NCBI RefSeq assembly: GCF_020463795.1
Contig: NZ_CP080025.1
Location: forward strand, 4,089,501-4,153,500
Length of the DNA stretch: 64,000 bases
Direction of reading: 5' to 3'
Source: Echinicola marina
Lineage (GTDB): Bacteria; Bacteroidota; Bacteroidia; Cytophagales; Cyclobacteriaceae
Shown: one piece after another, positions 45,932 to 55,969 of the stretch
Position numbering within the stretch: the first letter of the stretch is position 1
Layout of the letters: each line of letters opens with the position of its first letter
The notes under the pieces: model-generated
Databases searched by the model: none
What the model was told of the DNA's origin: nothing
Seen by the model: the letters and a program-made list of their open reading frames with translations, nothing else
Translations under genes and position numbers: made by a program

Positions 45932-46486
45932 ATGAGCAAAATAGATATAGAAAGAGCAGAGTTAATTTCAAAAAACTTACAATTAATAATGGATAAGTCT
46001 GATCTTACTGTTGATGGACTAGAGGAATATACTGGTATCTCAAAACCAACTTTAAATAGAGCTATATTGAAAACCTCTAATTTATCCCCAAATAAGGTTA
46101 ATGATCTTGCAAAAGCTTTTCACCTAGATTCAAAAGAAGTAACCAGCAAATTCCCTGTAAGGACTAGGCACCTTACGAGAATGGACGAACTCATAGACTT
46201 CAAAAATAAAAATTTAGAAAACTTTAAGTATTTCATTTCGGAATCTCAAAAGCATAACGCACATGCATTTGTAAAGAGCGAGTTATTTAAAGACCCCTAT
46301 TACAAGGAAGAGAGAAAGATGAAAGAAATCAAAAATAGGCTTAGAAAAAGTAAAAATTATCAAGATGAATTTTCTGATAACGCTATAGAACAAGCTATAA
46401 AAAGGTTGGTAATAGACTGTGATTTTTTTATAATAAATAGAAAGAGCCCAAAAGGAAAGGTTTTCTATTATAAAGTAAAAGGATAA
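45932..46486 (+). CDS. XRE-like HTH regulator
   Basis: 184 aa from ATG 45932 (MSKIDIERAELISKN); a TTG at 45923 could add three residues. Residues ~18-70 look like an HTH domain (DLTVDGLEEYTGISKPTLNRAILKTSNLSPNKVNDLAKAF), followed by a basic helical region. An IS21 element now lies 54 nt beyond its stop. Its original terminator survives on the other side of the element. Target unknown. Confidence 0.65.
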   Translation: MSKIDIERAELISKNLQLIMDKSDLTVDGLEEYTGISKPTLNRAILKTSNLSPNKVNDLAKAFHLDSKEVTSKFPVRTRHLTRMDELIDFKNKNLENFKYFISESQKHNAHAFVKSELFKDPYYKEERKMKEIKNRLRKSKNYQDEFSDNAIEQAIKRLVIDCDFFIINRKSPKGKVFYYKVKG

Positions 46487-46630
46487 AATCTAAAGTCTCT
46501 AGTGGATTTAAACCTTCAAATTTCTTAAATTAAGGAAGCCTGTATATTCCGATGATCTTGACCACCAATCCGGTCATCCTGACCACCCTTTCAATTAGGG
46601 TTTTCAGTTACCGTTTGGAGGCTGTTAAAG

Positions 46631-47356
46631 TTATTGTTTTTTTCTCATTGATTCTCCTTTTAGCTCGATTCTGTGTGCGGTGTGCACCAGTCTGTCGAGA
46701 ACAGCGTCGGCTATGGTACTGTCACCTATGGTTTCGAACCATTTTGTAACCGGAAGTTGTGATACCACTATTGTTGAAGCCCTTCCATGGCGGTCTTCTA
46801 TGATTTCAAGCAGGGCCATTCTTGCCATTTCATCCAGTTGCTGAATGCCGAAGTCATCCAGGATCAATAAATCCTGTTTTTCTATTCTCGCTATCTCTTT
46901 GATATATGAGCCGTCAGCTTTCAGCATTTTGAGTTTCGGGAACAGCTTGGTGGTATTATAATATTGGGTTCTGACCCCTTGCATACAGGCTTGGTTTCCC
47001 AGGGCCGAAGCAATGTAGCTTTTGCCGGCCCCTGTTGCTCCTGTGATCAGTATGTTTTCTTTTCGTTTAATAAAGGACATATCAGCAAGTCTGAGGACCT
47101 GCATTTTATCCAGCCCCCGGTTTGGAGAGAACTCAAGCTCTTCAACAGTGGCACTGTACCTGAACTTTGCCGTTTTGTACAGTCTGTTGATTTTCCTGTT
47201 CTCTCTTTCTTCCCATTCTGCCTGCAAGAGATGGTTTATAAGCTCTTCGGGATTGAGATCATGATGTTTGTTGCTGTCCAGAATGGTTTTGTATGCTTCC
47301 ATCATTCCGTGAAACTTCATTTTGGACATCTGGTTCAATGCGATGCTCTGTGTCAT
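46631..47356 (-). CDS. istB: IS21 helper ATPase IstB
   Basis: 241 aa AAA+ ATPase with Walker A GATGAGKS, Walker B LLILDDFG and a sensor-like VVSQLPV segment, as in IstB of IS21 elements. It helps the IstA transposase select targets. It follows istA with a 29-nt gap on the minus strand. Confidence 0.93.
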   Translation of the reverse strand: MTQSIALNQMSKMKFHGMMEAYKTILDSNKHHDLNPEELINHLLQAEWEERENRKINRLYKTAKFRYSATVEELEFSPNRGLDKMQVLRLADMSFIKRKENILITGATGAGKSYIASALGNQACMQGVRTQYYNTTKLFPKLKMLKADGSYIKEIARIEKQDLLILDDFGIQQLDEMARMALLEIIEDRHGRASTIVVSQLPVTKWFETIGDSTIADAVLDRLVHTAHRIELKGESMRKKQ

Positions 47357-47385
47357 AATTGTGTGATCGGTTATATGTTTGATAA

Positions 47386-48933
47386 TTACCTGAAGCTTTC
47401 CGCTCCCCTTATGTTTTCGTGGTCAACTGATTTATCGGACTTGTTTTCAGTATCTAAAGGGATTGAATCCATCCCGCTGTTGAGTATTCTGGTGATGACC
47501 GAATAATTATAAGTGTTGTAGTGTTTGGCACGTATTACTGCGTTTATGAGCCTTTCCCTGCCTGCCTTTTTATCATATCCCAAAATCCCCAGACAGCTTT
47601 TATAGGCCTGTTCCGGATACGGGTAACTGTCGAGGATAACCTGTAAATAATGCCGGACTTCAGGATGTATCCCTTTTGCCCAGTTCAGGAAGAATTCAGG
47701 GTTCCAGTCACTTACAAACCTGTGGGCTGAAGGCATATGGTCCTGGACCGTAGTGTATCCGCGCTCCTTAAGGCTTCTTTTATGAAAAGCGATCCTTTCC
47801 CCATCGTAGAAAACAGAAACGTAACTGGCTGAGTACACAACCTTGACTTTTTTGCCGATATACCTGTAGGGAATAGAATAATAATGGTTTTCAGGGTTCA
47901 GGGATATGTGGGAGGTTTTAGTGACGGTGGCATACTTGAACTGTTTGAGTTCATATCTTTCGGCAGGCAGGGGGGCCAGGGTTCCCTTTTCTTCCCTGTC
48001 GAAAAGCTCCTTCCTTGTTTCCGGTCTTTTCTGGAAAGGGGTATTGTTATGGATATTGAGGTAGTGCCGTATATCCGCATTCAGTGTATTGATGTCATGG
48101 TAAACTTTGTTTCTGAGCGGGGCGTATATCCTGCTGTAGACAATGCTGACGGTCTTTTCCACCAAGGCCTTGTCCTGCGGCTTCCTGCTCCTTGCCGGAA
48201 AGACCACACAGCCGTAATGGTTGGCAAAGTCCAGGAAATCGGGGTTGATGGCCGGTTCATACTTGTCGGCTTTGGTGACCGCGCTTTTGAGGTTGTCGGG
48301 CACCAGGGCCCTGGGAACACCGCCCAGGTAATGTAAAGCATTTTCAGTGGCTGCTATGAAGTCTTCTTTTCTTTGGGAGGGAATGGCTTCTACATAGCTG
48401 TATTGACTGGCTCCGAGTGTGGCAACATACACTTCCAGATCAGTGAGTTCACCTGTTACAGGATCTACTATGGACAGCCTATCACCCGTAAAGTCTATAT
48501 AGAATTTATCTCCCGGAACATGTTCAATTCTCATACTGGCAGATAGACCGGTACGCCACTGCCTGAAGCTTTCACAGAACTGTGAGTAACTGTATCCGTC
48601 AGGATGTTTTTGTCTGTATTCTCCCCACAGGACCCAACGGTTCACACCGGTCCGTTTAAGCTCCGGTTCCATATAGGGAAAAAAAGATATAAGCTCCTGG
48701 TACCGCTCCCCTGAAACATGGTCCGGATCAGAAAGTAGGGCATCAAGCTCTTCGTCATTCATGGACAAAAGCTCTCCGTAAGAAAAACCTTTGGAATCAA
48801 TCAGCTGAAGGTACTTCTTGACCGTGTTCCGGGCAATTCCCAAGGTTTTGGAGATGGTCTGCAGTGCCATTCCGTTGTCACGGTGGCGAATTATCTGTTT
48901 GAGATTACTCATGGTTATCGTTTTTCCTGCCAT
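47386..48933 (-). CDS. istA: IS21 transposase IstA
   Basis: 515 aa. The N-terminal HTH (MSNLKQIIRHRDNGMALQTISKTLGIARNTVKKYLQ) is followed by a DDE integrase core (FYIDFTGDRL and a later LVPDNLKSAV) typical of IstA. The reading frame is intact and paired with istB, so the element is probably active or recently so. Confidence 0.93.
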   Translation of the reverse strand: MAGKTITMSNLKQIIRHRDNGMALQTISKTLGIARNTVKKYLQLIDSKGFSYGELLSMNDEELDALLSDPDHVSGERYQELISFFPYMEPELKRTGVNRWVLWGEYRQKHPDGYSYSQFCESFRQWRTGLSASMRIEHVPGDKFYIDFTGDRLSIVDPVTGELTDLEVYVATLGASQYSYVEAIPSQRKEDFIAATENALHYLGGVPRALVPDNLKSAVTKADKYEPAINPDFLDFANHYGCVVFPARSRKPQDKALVEKTVSIVYSRIYAPLRNKVYHDINTLNADIRHYLNIHNNTPFQKRPETRKELFDREEKGTLAPLPAERYELKQFKYATVTKTSHISLNPENHYYSIPYRYIGKKVKVVYSASYVSVFYDGERIAFHKRSLKERGYTTVQDHMPSAHRFVSDWNPEFFLNWAKGIHPEVRHYLQVILDSYPYPEQAYKSCLGILGYDKKAGRERLINAVIRAKHYNTYNYSVITRILNSGMDSIPLDTENKSDKSVDHENIRGAESFR

Positions 48934-49183
48934 GCTTTACGGTTGGTTTTAAATCAACCGTAAAGGAAACGATAACTGAAAAATTAAAGGTGGTCAATAA
49001 TGTCATTCTGGCCATTCTGACCACTTAAAGTGGTGGTCAACATGGCCGGATTGACAGTGGTCAATATCACCGGAATTTTACCCTTCGACAAAAGTTGATA
49101 CCCAGAAGGGGGGTGGTCAACATCATCGGAAAAAAGTGGTCAGCATCACTGGAACAGGTGGTCAACATGAATCGGAATATACA

Positions 49184-49210
49184 AAGCCCTCCGATTGGAG
49201 GGCTTTTTTA
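49184..49210 (+). terminator. Terminator restored beside the IS21 element
   Basis: AAGCCCTCC (49184-49192) pairs with GGAGGGCTT (49197-49205) around a GATT loop and is followed by T's. Its first five bases are the right copy of the IS21 target duplication. So the element inserted into the left arm of a terminator that originally ended the HTH gene. Confidence 0.8.
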
Positions 49211-49557
49211 TTTGATTTTGGTGCAAAATACTGTAATTGGGGTATTTGTTGGGAATAGGGAGTTTTTTAGTTTTGATGGATAATTTCAATTTTAAATATT
49301 TACAAATAATTGGAAAACATTTGTATTTGGATAATTGGCTATCGTTTAGTTTGCAGGATTTATTTTGTAAAACATGTTTATTAGAAATATGTGCAATGCA
49401 TATATACGCTAATTACTCTACGATAATAGTGAGTATAATAAAGGACAGAATTTGTTAGCCAACCGGACATTCAAACACATATATATGTTTGCCAAAGTTC
49501 GCACGCTATTGCTTCGCAAGTAGAAGAGCCTGAATTTGAGCTAATATAAAATGAAAC
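49211..49557 (+). other. 347-nt AT-rich stretch before the RT-nitrilase gene
   Basis: No protein gene is supported. Near its right end CAAACA...TGTTTG forms a 6-bp inverted repeat around 49472-49491, and TTGC-TTC-GCAA forms a small hairpin near 49512. A promoter or a structured RNA for the downstream RT could be here, but nothing specific was recognised. Confidence 0.4.
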
Positions 49558-52500
49558 ATGGAATTTACTAAGGAAGATATTAAAAATGCTTATATCAAGC
49601 TGAAATCATACATTTATTATGATAATACCGACTTACTACTCAGGCGGCAGTTGGTCGAATTTGAAACAAGTATTGGAAAAGACTTTCTATTTAAAAATCC
49701 GAGTTCACACTACAATGTAGGTGGAGACATGTTTTCCTATAAAATTAAATTTACACTTGAAGAAAAATTCGAAAGAATAGCCCATGAATTGAATTCCTTC
49801 CATACGGACTCAGAATTTATTAATTCTTTACTATCAAAGGTTAGCATAAATTTTTACCCAAAAAAAATAAAAACACCAGAACCAGAAGTCAATTTCATAA
49901 CAAATGTTAGGATTCAAGAAAAATACGAAATAGAAAGAGTCACTCCTTTTATAAATGCTCCAATAGAGTTACATATTTTTTCAGTTTTATGGATAATGAA
50001 GCATGGTGTAACTTTAGATGCGAATTTGAAAGACGAATGTTTAGGCAACCGTCTATTGCTGAACAAAGATAAAACTGAAATTGTACGAGGTTCAGGTTTA
50101 TTCAAGCCCTACTTTAATCAATACCAAAAATGGCGTGATGATGCTGTTGAAACAGCAGAAAACCTAATTAAGAAAGGGAAAAATGTAGCTTTCATTAATT
50201 TAGATATTAAAGACTATTTCAGCTCCGTCCGAATAAATCGAACAGACTTATTTAATAGAAGAACACATGATATTTTAAATGAATCCTATAACCTGCAAGA
50301 GATATTTCTTCGTATTCATGATAATTATTCTGCACAACTAGCAAATAAATTTCAAAGCCCAACTAACTTTTATTCTGAATTAACTGACAATGAAGGGAAT
50401 TTACAAAGAATTGTATTACCAATTGGACTAGTGTCTTCATATGTTCTCGCGAACTCGTATTTAAAGGAGTTTGATAATCGAATAATCAATTTTATTAAAC
50501 CTGCATACTATGGCAGATATGTAGATGATATGCTTTTTGTTATATCCGACCCCAAGCCTAATGTTAAAATAAATGAAAGTAGTGAAAGGCTAAAATTTGA
50601 TATTTCAAATTACAAGGATCTTCAACCTACAAAAATCGAAAAATTTGTTCTTGAGACTTTTTACCCAATTATCGATCTAAAAAAAGCACCAACATCAAAT
50701 ATTAAAAAGGAGAATGACTTTATTCTTGTCGATTTCGAATCTCTGTATTGCCAAAGCGAGAAGTCATTAGTCCATTATTTTGATGCTAACGAATCTCACC
50801 TTGTTATTGATAGATTAAAACAGGAACTTGATGAAAGGACAAGTGAATTCAGAGATTTTCCAGAAGAAGATGAAAACAACTTGTCTTTTAAATCTAGTGC
50901 TTACCACCTTCATTATGATGGCACAGAAGGAAAAATCCGAACATTGAAAGACTATAAAGAAAATAGGTTTGGATTAACTGTCTTTCTTTCTAATAAAATA
51001 TTTAGTGCTCTCCGTCATGAAAATCATTTATCTGATGAAGAATGTGACCAAATTGTAAACTTTTTTAAAGGTGAAACGTGCCTAACATTTTATAGACTTT
51101 GGGAAAGAATCTTAACTTTATTGCTAGTAAATCAAAAACCAAAACACTATGTCGAATTCTTTTTACATTGTTTTGATGAAATAGAAAAAATTGAACACAA
51201 GAAAAAGTCATCAAAAGTTCAAGAAGCGGACATAAAAGACACTCTTGTCAATTACCTTGATACTTCCCATGAATTATCACTTTCGCTAAACCTTGATTTT
51301 TTAATTAAAACCAAAAAAGTAGCTCGAAACTTTGAGTTTAAACTTAATCATCTAAATAATAGTAATTGGTCTTTTCTATTTGGCAGGTTCGAGCCGACAA
51401 GGACTGATTCTCATTGGGTGAGAAGGTTTCGAGTGTCTAACATGATGCGACACCATTATGTCATACACCCACTATTGACCTATAGTGAAGCTTGTAAGAA
51501 GGGAAGCTTAAAAAACTTAACCAGCATTAACATTGACTTTAAAAACTACAAGCTTGATAAGACCTTAATTGAAGAATCTCCAAGAAGAGTGAAGTTTTGG
51601 GAATGCTGTATGTCAACAGCTTTTGAGTCAATTGGTTCACACAGTAACAAGAAAGAAGTAGAAATCAATAACAAAGTAGAAACAGACATCTTTGGGGTTA
51701 TAACTAGTAAAAAATCAAAAAGTGATAATTTTTACTTAGATGATGCATTTTCTAGGTACAAAGCAATAAACCAGAATCATATTCCATCATATGAATTGGA
51801 TGAAAATGGTCTAAGAGATAGCTTTTACAAAAGAAAAAATACTATTAAAAAGAACAGCCCTATTGTAAATGCCCAGGAAATTATTGTAGGAGAGAATAGA
51901 AGAAGTTCAAAAAAATTTAAAATCGCCTTTGCAAATACTAAAGTAGAAGATGTCAATATAGTAGCAAGTATGCGTGGAACTCCTAATCTAAGCTCGCTGC
52001 GATATGATAAACTTGCCAAAATCGTAAAGAAGGTTAGACTTGACAAAAGTGATGTTCTATTATTTCCAGAATTCTTCATCCCAATAAACTTACTTTCTAG
52101 TTTAGTTAAATATTCAGAGAAAAATCATGTTTTGACAATTACAGGTCTTGAACATGTTAAAATTAAGAACACTGTATTTAATCTTATTGTAACAATTCTT
52201 CCATTTGAAGTAAATGGAGTTAAGGATGCTGTAGTAGTATTTAGACTGAAAAATCACTATGCTCATGTTGAAGACTCCTTGATAAGGGGAAATCATCTAA
52301 AAGTAGCATCTCCTAGAGAACACAGGTATGATATTTTTAATTGGGAGAATTTATACTTCTGTCCATATTACTGTTTTGAATTAGCAAATGTATGGCATAG
52401 GAGCCTTTTTAAAAGCAAGCTCGATTTGTTGGTAGGTGTTGAATGGAATAAAGATACTAACTATTTTTCAAATATTGTGGAGTCATGTTCACGAGATTTA

Positions 52501-52767
52501 CACTGCTATATTGCACAAGTTAATACAAGCCAATTTGGTGATTCTAGATTGACACAACCCGTTGAGTCTGCCAGACTCGATATATTAAAATTAAAGGGAG
52601 GGATCAATGACTCTATACTTGTTTCAGAAATTGACTTGGATACAATAAGAGAATTTCAGCGAAAAACTTTTGATATAACTCACCCACAGAAGGAGTTTAA
52701 GCCTTTACCTCCTGACTATAATATAGGAGACGTATTAAAAAGGATAAATAATGAACCAATTTTGTAA
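49558..52767 (+). CDS. Reverse transcriptase-nitrilase fusion (DRT type 1-like)
   Basis: 1069 aa. The N-terminal half is a reverse transcriptase: motif A INLDIKDYF (Asp216), motif B-like QRIVLPIGLVSSYVLAN, and the YVDD box (321-324). The C-terminal region (about 815-1060) has nitrilase-like features: Glu838 in LLFPEFF, Lys898 in FRLKNHYAH and Cys939 in YYCFELAN, an apparent Glu-Lys-Cys triad. RT-nitrilase fusions are known as unknown-group (UG) RTs that defend against phage, DRT type 1. Codon use is AT-rich, unlike the SusCD region. A zinc-ribbon gene follows 79 nt later. Confidence 0.88.
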   Translation: MEFTKEDIKNAYIKLKSYIYYDNTDLLLRRQLVEFETSIGKDFLFKNPSSHYNVGGDMFSYKIKFTLEEKFERIAHELNSFHTDSEFINSLLSKVSINFYPKKIKTPEPEVNFITNVRIQEKYEIERVTPFINAPIELHIFSVLWIMKHGVTLDANLKDECLGNRLLLNKDKTEIVRGSGLFKPYFNQYQKWRDDAVETAENLIKKGKNVAFINLDIKDYFSSVRINRTDLFNRRTHDILNESYNLQEIFLRIHDNYSAQLANKFQSPTNFYSELTDNEGNLQRIVLPIGLVSSYVLANSYLKEFDNRIINFIKPAYYGRYVDDMLFVISDPKPNVKINESSERLKFDISNYKDLQPTKIEKFVLETFYPIIDLKKAPTSNIKKENDFILVDFESLYCQSEKSLVHYFDANESHLVIDRLKQELDERTSEFRDFPEEDENNLSFKSSAYHLHYDGTEGKIRTLKDYKENRFGLTVFLSNKIFSALRHENHLSDEECDQIVNFFKGETCLTFYRLWERILTLLLVNQKPKHYVEFFLHCFDEIEKIEHKKKSSKVQEADIKDTLVNYLDTSHELSLSLNLDFLIKTKKVARNFEFKLNHLNNSNWSFLFGRFEPTRTDSHWVRRFRVSNMMRHHYVIHPLLTYSEACKKGSLKNLTSINIDFKNYKLDKTLIEESPRRVKFWECCMSTAFESIGSHSNKKEVEINNKVETDIFGVITSKKSKSDNFYLDDAFSRYKAINQNHIPSYELDENGLRDSFYKRKNTIKKNSPIVNAQEIIVGENRRSSKKFKIAFANTKVEDVNIVASMRGTPNLSSLRYDKLAKIVKKVRLDKSDVLLFPEFFIPINLLSSLVKYSEKNHVLTITGLEHVKIKNTVFNLIVTILPFEVNGVKDAVVVFRLKNHYAHVEDSLIRGNHLKVASPREHRYDIFNWENLYFCPYYCFELANVWHRSLFKSKLDLLVGVEWNKDTNYFSNIVESCSRDLHCYIAQVNTSQFGDSRLTQPVESARLDILKLKGGINDSILVSEIDLDTIREFQRKTFDITHPQKEFKPLPPDYNIGDVLKRINNEPIL

Positions 52768-52846
52768 TAGCCATGCACATTCCCTTTTTAACTGGCTAAG
52801 AAAAGGCTAAAGCAATTGAACAGTTTTTGATTCTAACAATTTAGAG

Positions 52847-53929
52847 ATGAGACCATATCTATCCATACAAGAAGACGAGGAAGTATTTATCCCTAAGAAG
52901 TATCATAAAATAAATGATCTTTGCGCTATAATTTATGACCAACTAACTGAAATATACAGGGAAGATAATTATGTTGAACTTAACAGCACTACAATAGACT
53001 TAGACAATGCGGACGAAAAACTGAAGTCACTGGATAAAGAAGGTAAGCATATACTTGATTGGTTAAAGGAAAATAATAGAAATGATGAAATCGAAACAGT
53101 TTTATTGAAACATTTGACCATGGCAATCACATCAGATTTTATCAACTTTTTGTTCGAATCACTGTATACAGCAAAGAGAGGTAAAATGACAGTAGCTTAT
53201 TCTCTGATAAGAAAGCCATATAGCGACATACTTCTAATTCTAGAACAGTTATTTGTGAATAAATCCGAATTTATCGAACGTTTCTTTCATATTGGTGATC
53301 CAAAAGGATACGATCCAAGCAATAGAGCTATTAATCGACTAGATATCATTGAACAAGCACTTTCCAAAATTAGGATAAGCGACCTTTTAAATGCTGAACA
53401 TATTCATGATTTAAGATATGATAAGGAGTTGGATTATGGATTAAACGGAATCACAAATCATGCCTTGCATATCGTAACTAACGATAAAAGATATAAAACC
53501 GAAAATCAAAATTTGAATTTCGTATTTTCTAATGAGGAGGATATGGAAAGATATTATGAACACTATTACAATTTTGTCCCATATTTATTAATCTATAGTG
53601 TTTCTGTAGTAGATGGAATTATCTTCGATCTTCTAAAGGATCCTTATAACCAAAAATTACGTGTAGTTAAAGAGTTCAGGCGTTTGATAGCTCTTATTAT
53701 GCTGATGGAGTACACAGGTATTCGGACGAAGAAATCTAATAAACGGATATTCAAAGCAATAGCTGACGCCATTAGTATCGAGTGTATTATCTGTGAAAAT
53801 GTAAATAAAATAGAACGGGCCGACTGTGAACTTTTTTTAGAAACAGAACTACTTCTTTGTTCCAAATGCGGTAACAATATTTTATCAACTAATGAGGCTG
53901 TAGACGCAATCGAACAAATACTTAAATGA
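52847..53929 (+). CDS. Hypothetical helical protein with C-terminal zinc ribbon
   Basis: 360 aa, mainly helical (e.g. LLEQLFVNKSEFIERFF, NRLDIIEQALSKIR). Near the end, CIICEN and CSKCGN (two CxxC pairs separated by about 26 residues) suggest a zinc ribbon. It starts 79 nt after the RT-nitrilase on the same strand, with similar base composition, so it could be an accessory. No known family is recognised. Confidence 0.6.
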   Translation: MRPYLSIQEDEEVFIPKKYHKINDLCAIIYDQLTEIYREDNYVELNSTTIDLDNADEKLKSLDKEGKHILDWLKENNRNDEIETVLLKHLTMAITSDFINFLFESLYTAKRGKMTVAYSLIRKPYSDILLILEQLFVNKSEFIERFFHIGDPKGYDPSNRAINRLDIIEQALSKIRISDLLNAEHIHDLRYDKELDYGLNGITNHALHIVTNDKRYKTENQNLNFVFSNEEDMERYYEHYYNFVPYLLIYSVSVVDGIIFDLLKDPYNQKLRVVKEFRRLIALIMLMEYTGIRTKKSNKRIFKAIADAISIECIICENVNKIERADCELFLETELLLCSKCGNNILSTNEAVDAIEQILK

Positions 53930-54235
53930 ATCCCACTACTTACAATGAGTAGGCGGTGGCCGTGATCTGTGAGCGCACAGCGGATTATAAAATCAAATTT
54001 TAACTTTTAGGTAGTCGTAAAGCTTGATTTAAGGTAAACTTCTTTTTTGATGGAGACTTTTTTGTGTTAGAGGCCTGGTAAAAATATCCTAGATGGAGTG
54101 ACTGAATTTATAGATGAGTATTTAGAAAAGGTAATTGAAAATATGCCTGCATAAAAATTCATTTTTAAGATTTCGAGGGATGAAATTTTAATTGAAAAAT
54201 ATTAATGCGTTAAAAATGAATTTGGAAATAAAGTC
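53930..54235. other. 306-nt AT-rich stretch after the zinc-ribbon gene
   Basis: No ORF of note. TGTGAGCGCACA near 53967-53978 is a small palindrome. A string AAAAATATCCTAGATGGAG near 54079 resembles the hairpin at 58281. Confidence 0.35.
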
Positions 54236-54686
54236 TCATTCCTCAATTGCCCACCAATTTATGATTTTATTCTTTCCTATCACCTTTTCAATCAAAGTCA
54301 CTAACCAATAACACTCTGTTATAATAGAGTAGTGAATGGAGTAAGGTATATTTTTTTCAAACTGAAAGTATTCTCCACTCAAGCAATATCTACCAATTAA
54401 TCTAAGAATCAAACTGGCAATATCTTGTAGCAATACAACATCGTCCCAAAAATTATTTAGATCATATGTGTGGGAAAGATGTTCATTATGTGCTATATAT
54501 TTATCCCTAATGATCTTCAAATCATCTATTTTTCTTCTTATTTCTTTATTATTCAAAATAAGTTTAAAATAGTTGAGTAAACTACGGATATCAGTAACTT
54601 CATTCAATGAGTGTTCAATGCGAGACTGTAATCTAAACTCTGTCTGAGACTTTGAAAATCAATTAAAGTTTATAAGATAGAGAGAT

Positions 54687-55916
54687 ATGAGCGAAGAACA
54701 AGAATCAGCATTTAAGAAGAAAGTACTTGACCAGTTTTTATCAGGAGAGTCCCTGTTCGGCAAGAACGGTGCGCTGTCTCCGATGTTGAAGGAGTTTTTG
54801 GAGGAAGCCCTCCAGGCTGAGATGGACGAGCACCTTCGGGATGAAGATGCAGGCCACAGTGCAGGCAACAAACGTAACGGCAAGGGCAGCAAGCGTGTGA
54901 AGAGCAACTTGGGAGAAGTGGAGATCGAGACGCCCCAGGACCGTCACAGCAGCTTTGAACCTAAGATCGTCGAGAAGCGCCAGCGTATCCTTGCCGATAA
55001 CCTTGAGAAGCAGATCATAGGGATGTACTGGCTTGGCAGTAGCTTACGTGACATCTCCGGGTACATCAAGGAAATGTACGATACGGAGGTCTCCACGCAG
55101 GTGATAAGCGATATTACCGACCGTGTCGTCCCGAAAGTCAAGGAGTGGCAGAACAGGCCGTTGGAAGAGGTCTATTGCATTGTATGGCTTGATGCCATGC
55201 ACTTCAAGGTACGTGAGGAAGGAAAGGTACGCCATAAGGCCCTATACAATGTATTAGGGATCAACCGTGAGGGGAAGAAGGAGGTACTGGGCATGTACCT
55301 TTCCGAAAGCGAGGGGGCGAACTTCTGGCTACAGGTACTCAGCGATCTACAGCACCGTGGAGTACAGGATATCCTGATCGCCTGTACCGATAACCTTAAG
55401 GGCTTTCCCGAGGCGATCGGGTCGATTTTCCCGAAAACAGAGATCCAGCTCTGCGTGGTCCACCAGATCCGGAACAGCCTGAAGTACGTGGCCAGCAAAA
55501 ACCAAAAGGAGTTTGCCGGTGACCTGAAGAAGATCTATAAGGCCGAGACAAAGGACCTGGCCGAATCGGCATTGTTGGAACTGGAAGAAAAGTGGGGGAA
55601 GAAATACCCCATAGTGATCCGTTCCTGGAACGACAACTGGGAGAGGCTGAGTGCCTTCTTTGCCTATACACCGCCCATCAGGAAGCTGATCTATACCACC
55701 AATGCGGTGGAAGGCTTCCATCGGCAGGTAAGAAAGGTGACCAAGACCAAAGGGGCATTTACCAGTGACATGGCACTTCTAAAGCTGGTCTATCTGGCCA
55801 CGCAGCGGATCGAGAAAAAATGGACGACCCCTTTACAGAACTGGAGCTTGACAGTCCAGCAGCTGGCCATTAAATTTGAGGGGAGGCTCCGGTTGGACAT
55901 CAATACGGAAACCTAA
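54687..55916 (+). CDS. IS256-family (mutator-type) transposase
   Basis: 409 aa, intact. The sequence has the mutator-type DDE core: IVWLDAMHFKVREEGKVRHKALYNVLGI, DILIACTDNLKGFPEAI and the late FHRQVRKVTKTKGAF. N-terminal residues include QAEMDEHLRDEDAGHS and GNKRNGKGSKRVK. It is the only gene of the element. A perfect hairpin follows its stop. Confidence 0.95.
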   Translation: MSEEQESAFKKKVLDQFLSGESLFGKNGALSPMLKEFLEEALQAEMDEHLRDEDAGHSAGNKRNGKGSKRVKSNLGEVEIETPQDRHSSFEPKIVEKRQRILADNLEKQIIGMYWLGSSLRDISGYIKEMYDTEVSTQVISDITDRVVPKVKEWQNRPLEEVYCIVWLDAMHFKVREEGKVRHKALYNVLGINREGKKEVLGMYLSESEGANFWLQVLSDLQHRGVQDILIACTDNLKGFPEAIGSIFPKTEIQLCVVHQIRNSLKYVASKNQKEFAGDLKKIYKAETKDLAESALLELEEKWGKKYPIVIRSWNDNWERLSAFFAYTPPIRKLIYTTNAVEGFHRQVRKVTKTKGAFTSDMALLKLVYLATQRIEKKWTTPLQNWSLTVQQLAIKFEGRLRLDINTET

Positions 55917-55935
55917 TCATTTAGTGAGGAATTTT

Positions 55936-55969
55936 TTCCCTTCCCGGGGGCTAGCCCCCGGGAAGGGAA
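55936..55969 (+). terminator. Perfect hairpin at the right end of the IS256 element
   Basis: TTCCCTTCCCGGGGG (55936-55950) and CCCCCGGGAAGGGAA (55955-55969) form a 15-bp perfect stem around CTAG. It lies between the transposase stop and the right terminal repeat and would stop transcription out of the element. Confidence 0.75.

Larger units (their letters stand above)
46541..49183. mobile_element. IS21-family insertion sequence, complete
   Basis: 2643 nt with terminal inverted repeats starting TGTATATTCCGAT (46541-46553) and ending ATCGGAATATACA (49171-49183), with TGACCACC-type subterminal repeats at both ends. It carries istA and istB on the minus strand. A 5-bp target duplication, AAGCC, flanks it (46536-46540 and 49184-49188). 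Confidence 0.92.

Noticed and set aside
47884-48336. Plus-strand ORF of 150 aa within istA
   Set aside because: It is antisense to the IstA DDE core and lacks a start context or domain.
49237-49458. Small ORF of 73 aa between the IS21 element and the RT gene
   Set aside because: AT-rich chance frame with no domain or conserved start.
49211-49557. Retron-like msr/msd RNA before the RT gene
   Set aside because: The RT is of the RT-nitrilase type with a YVDD box, and only two weak inverted repeats occur here. I cannot support a retron RNA.
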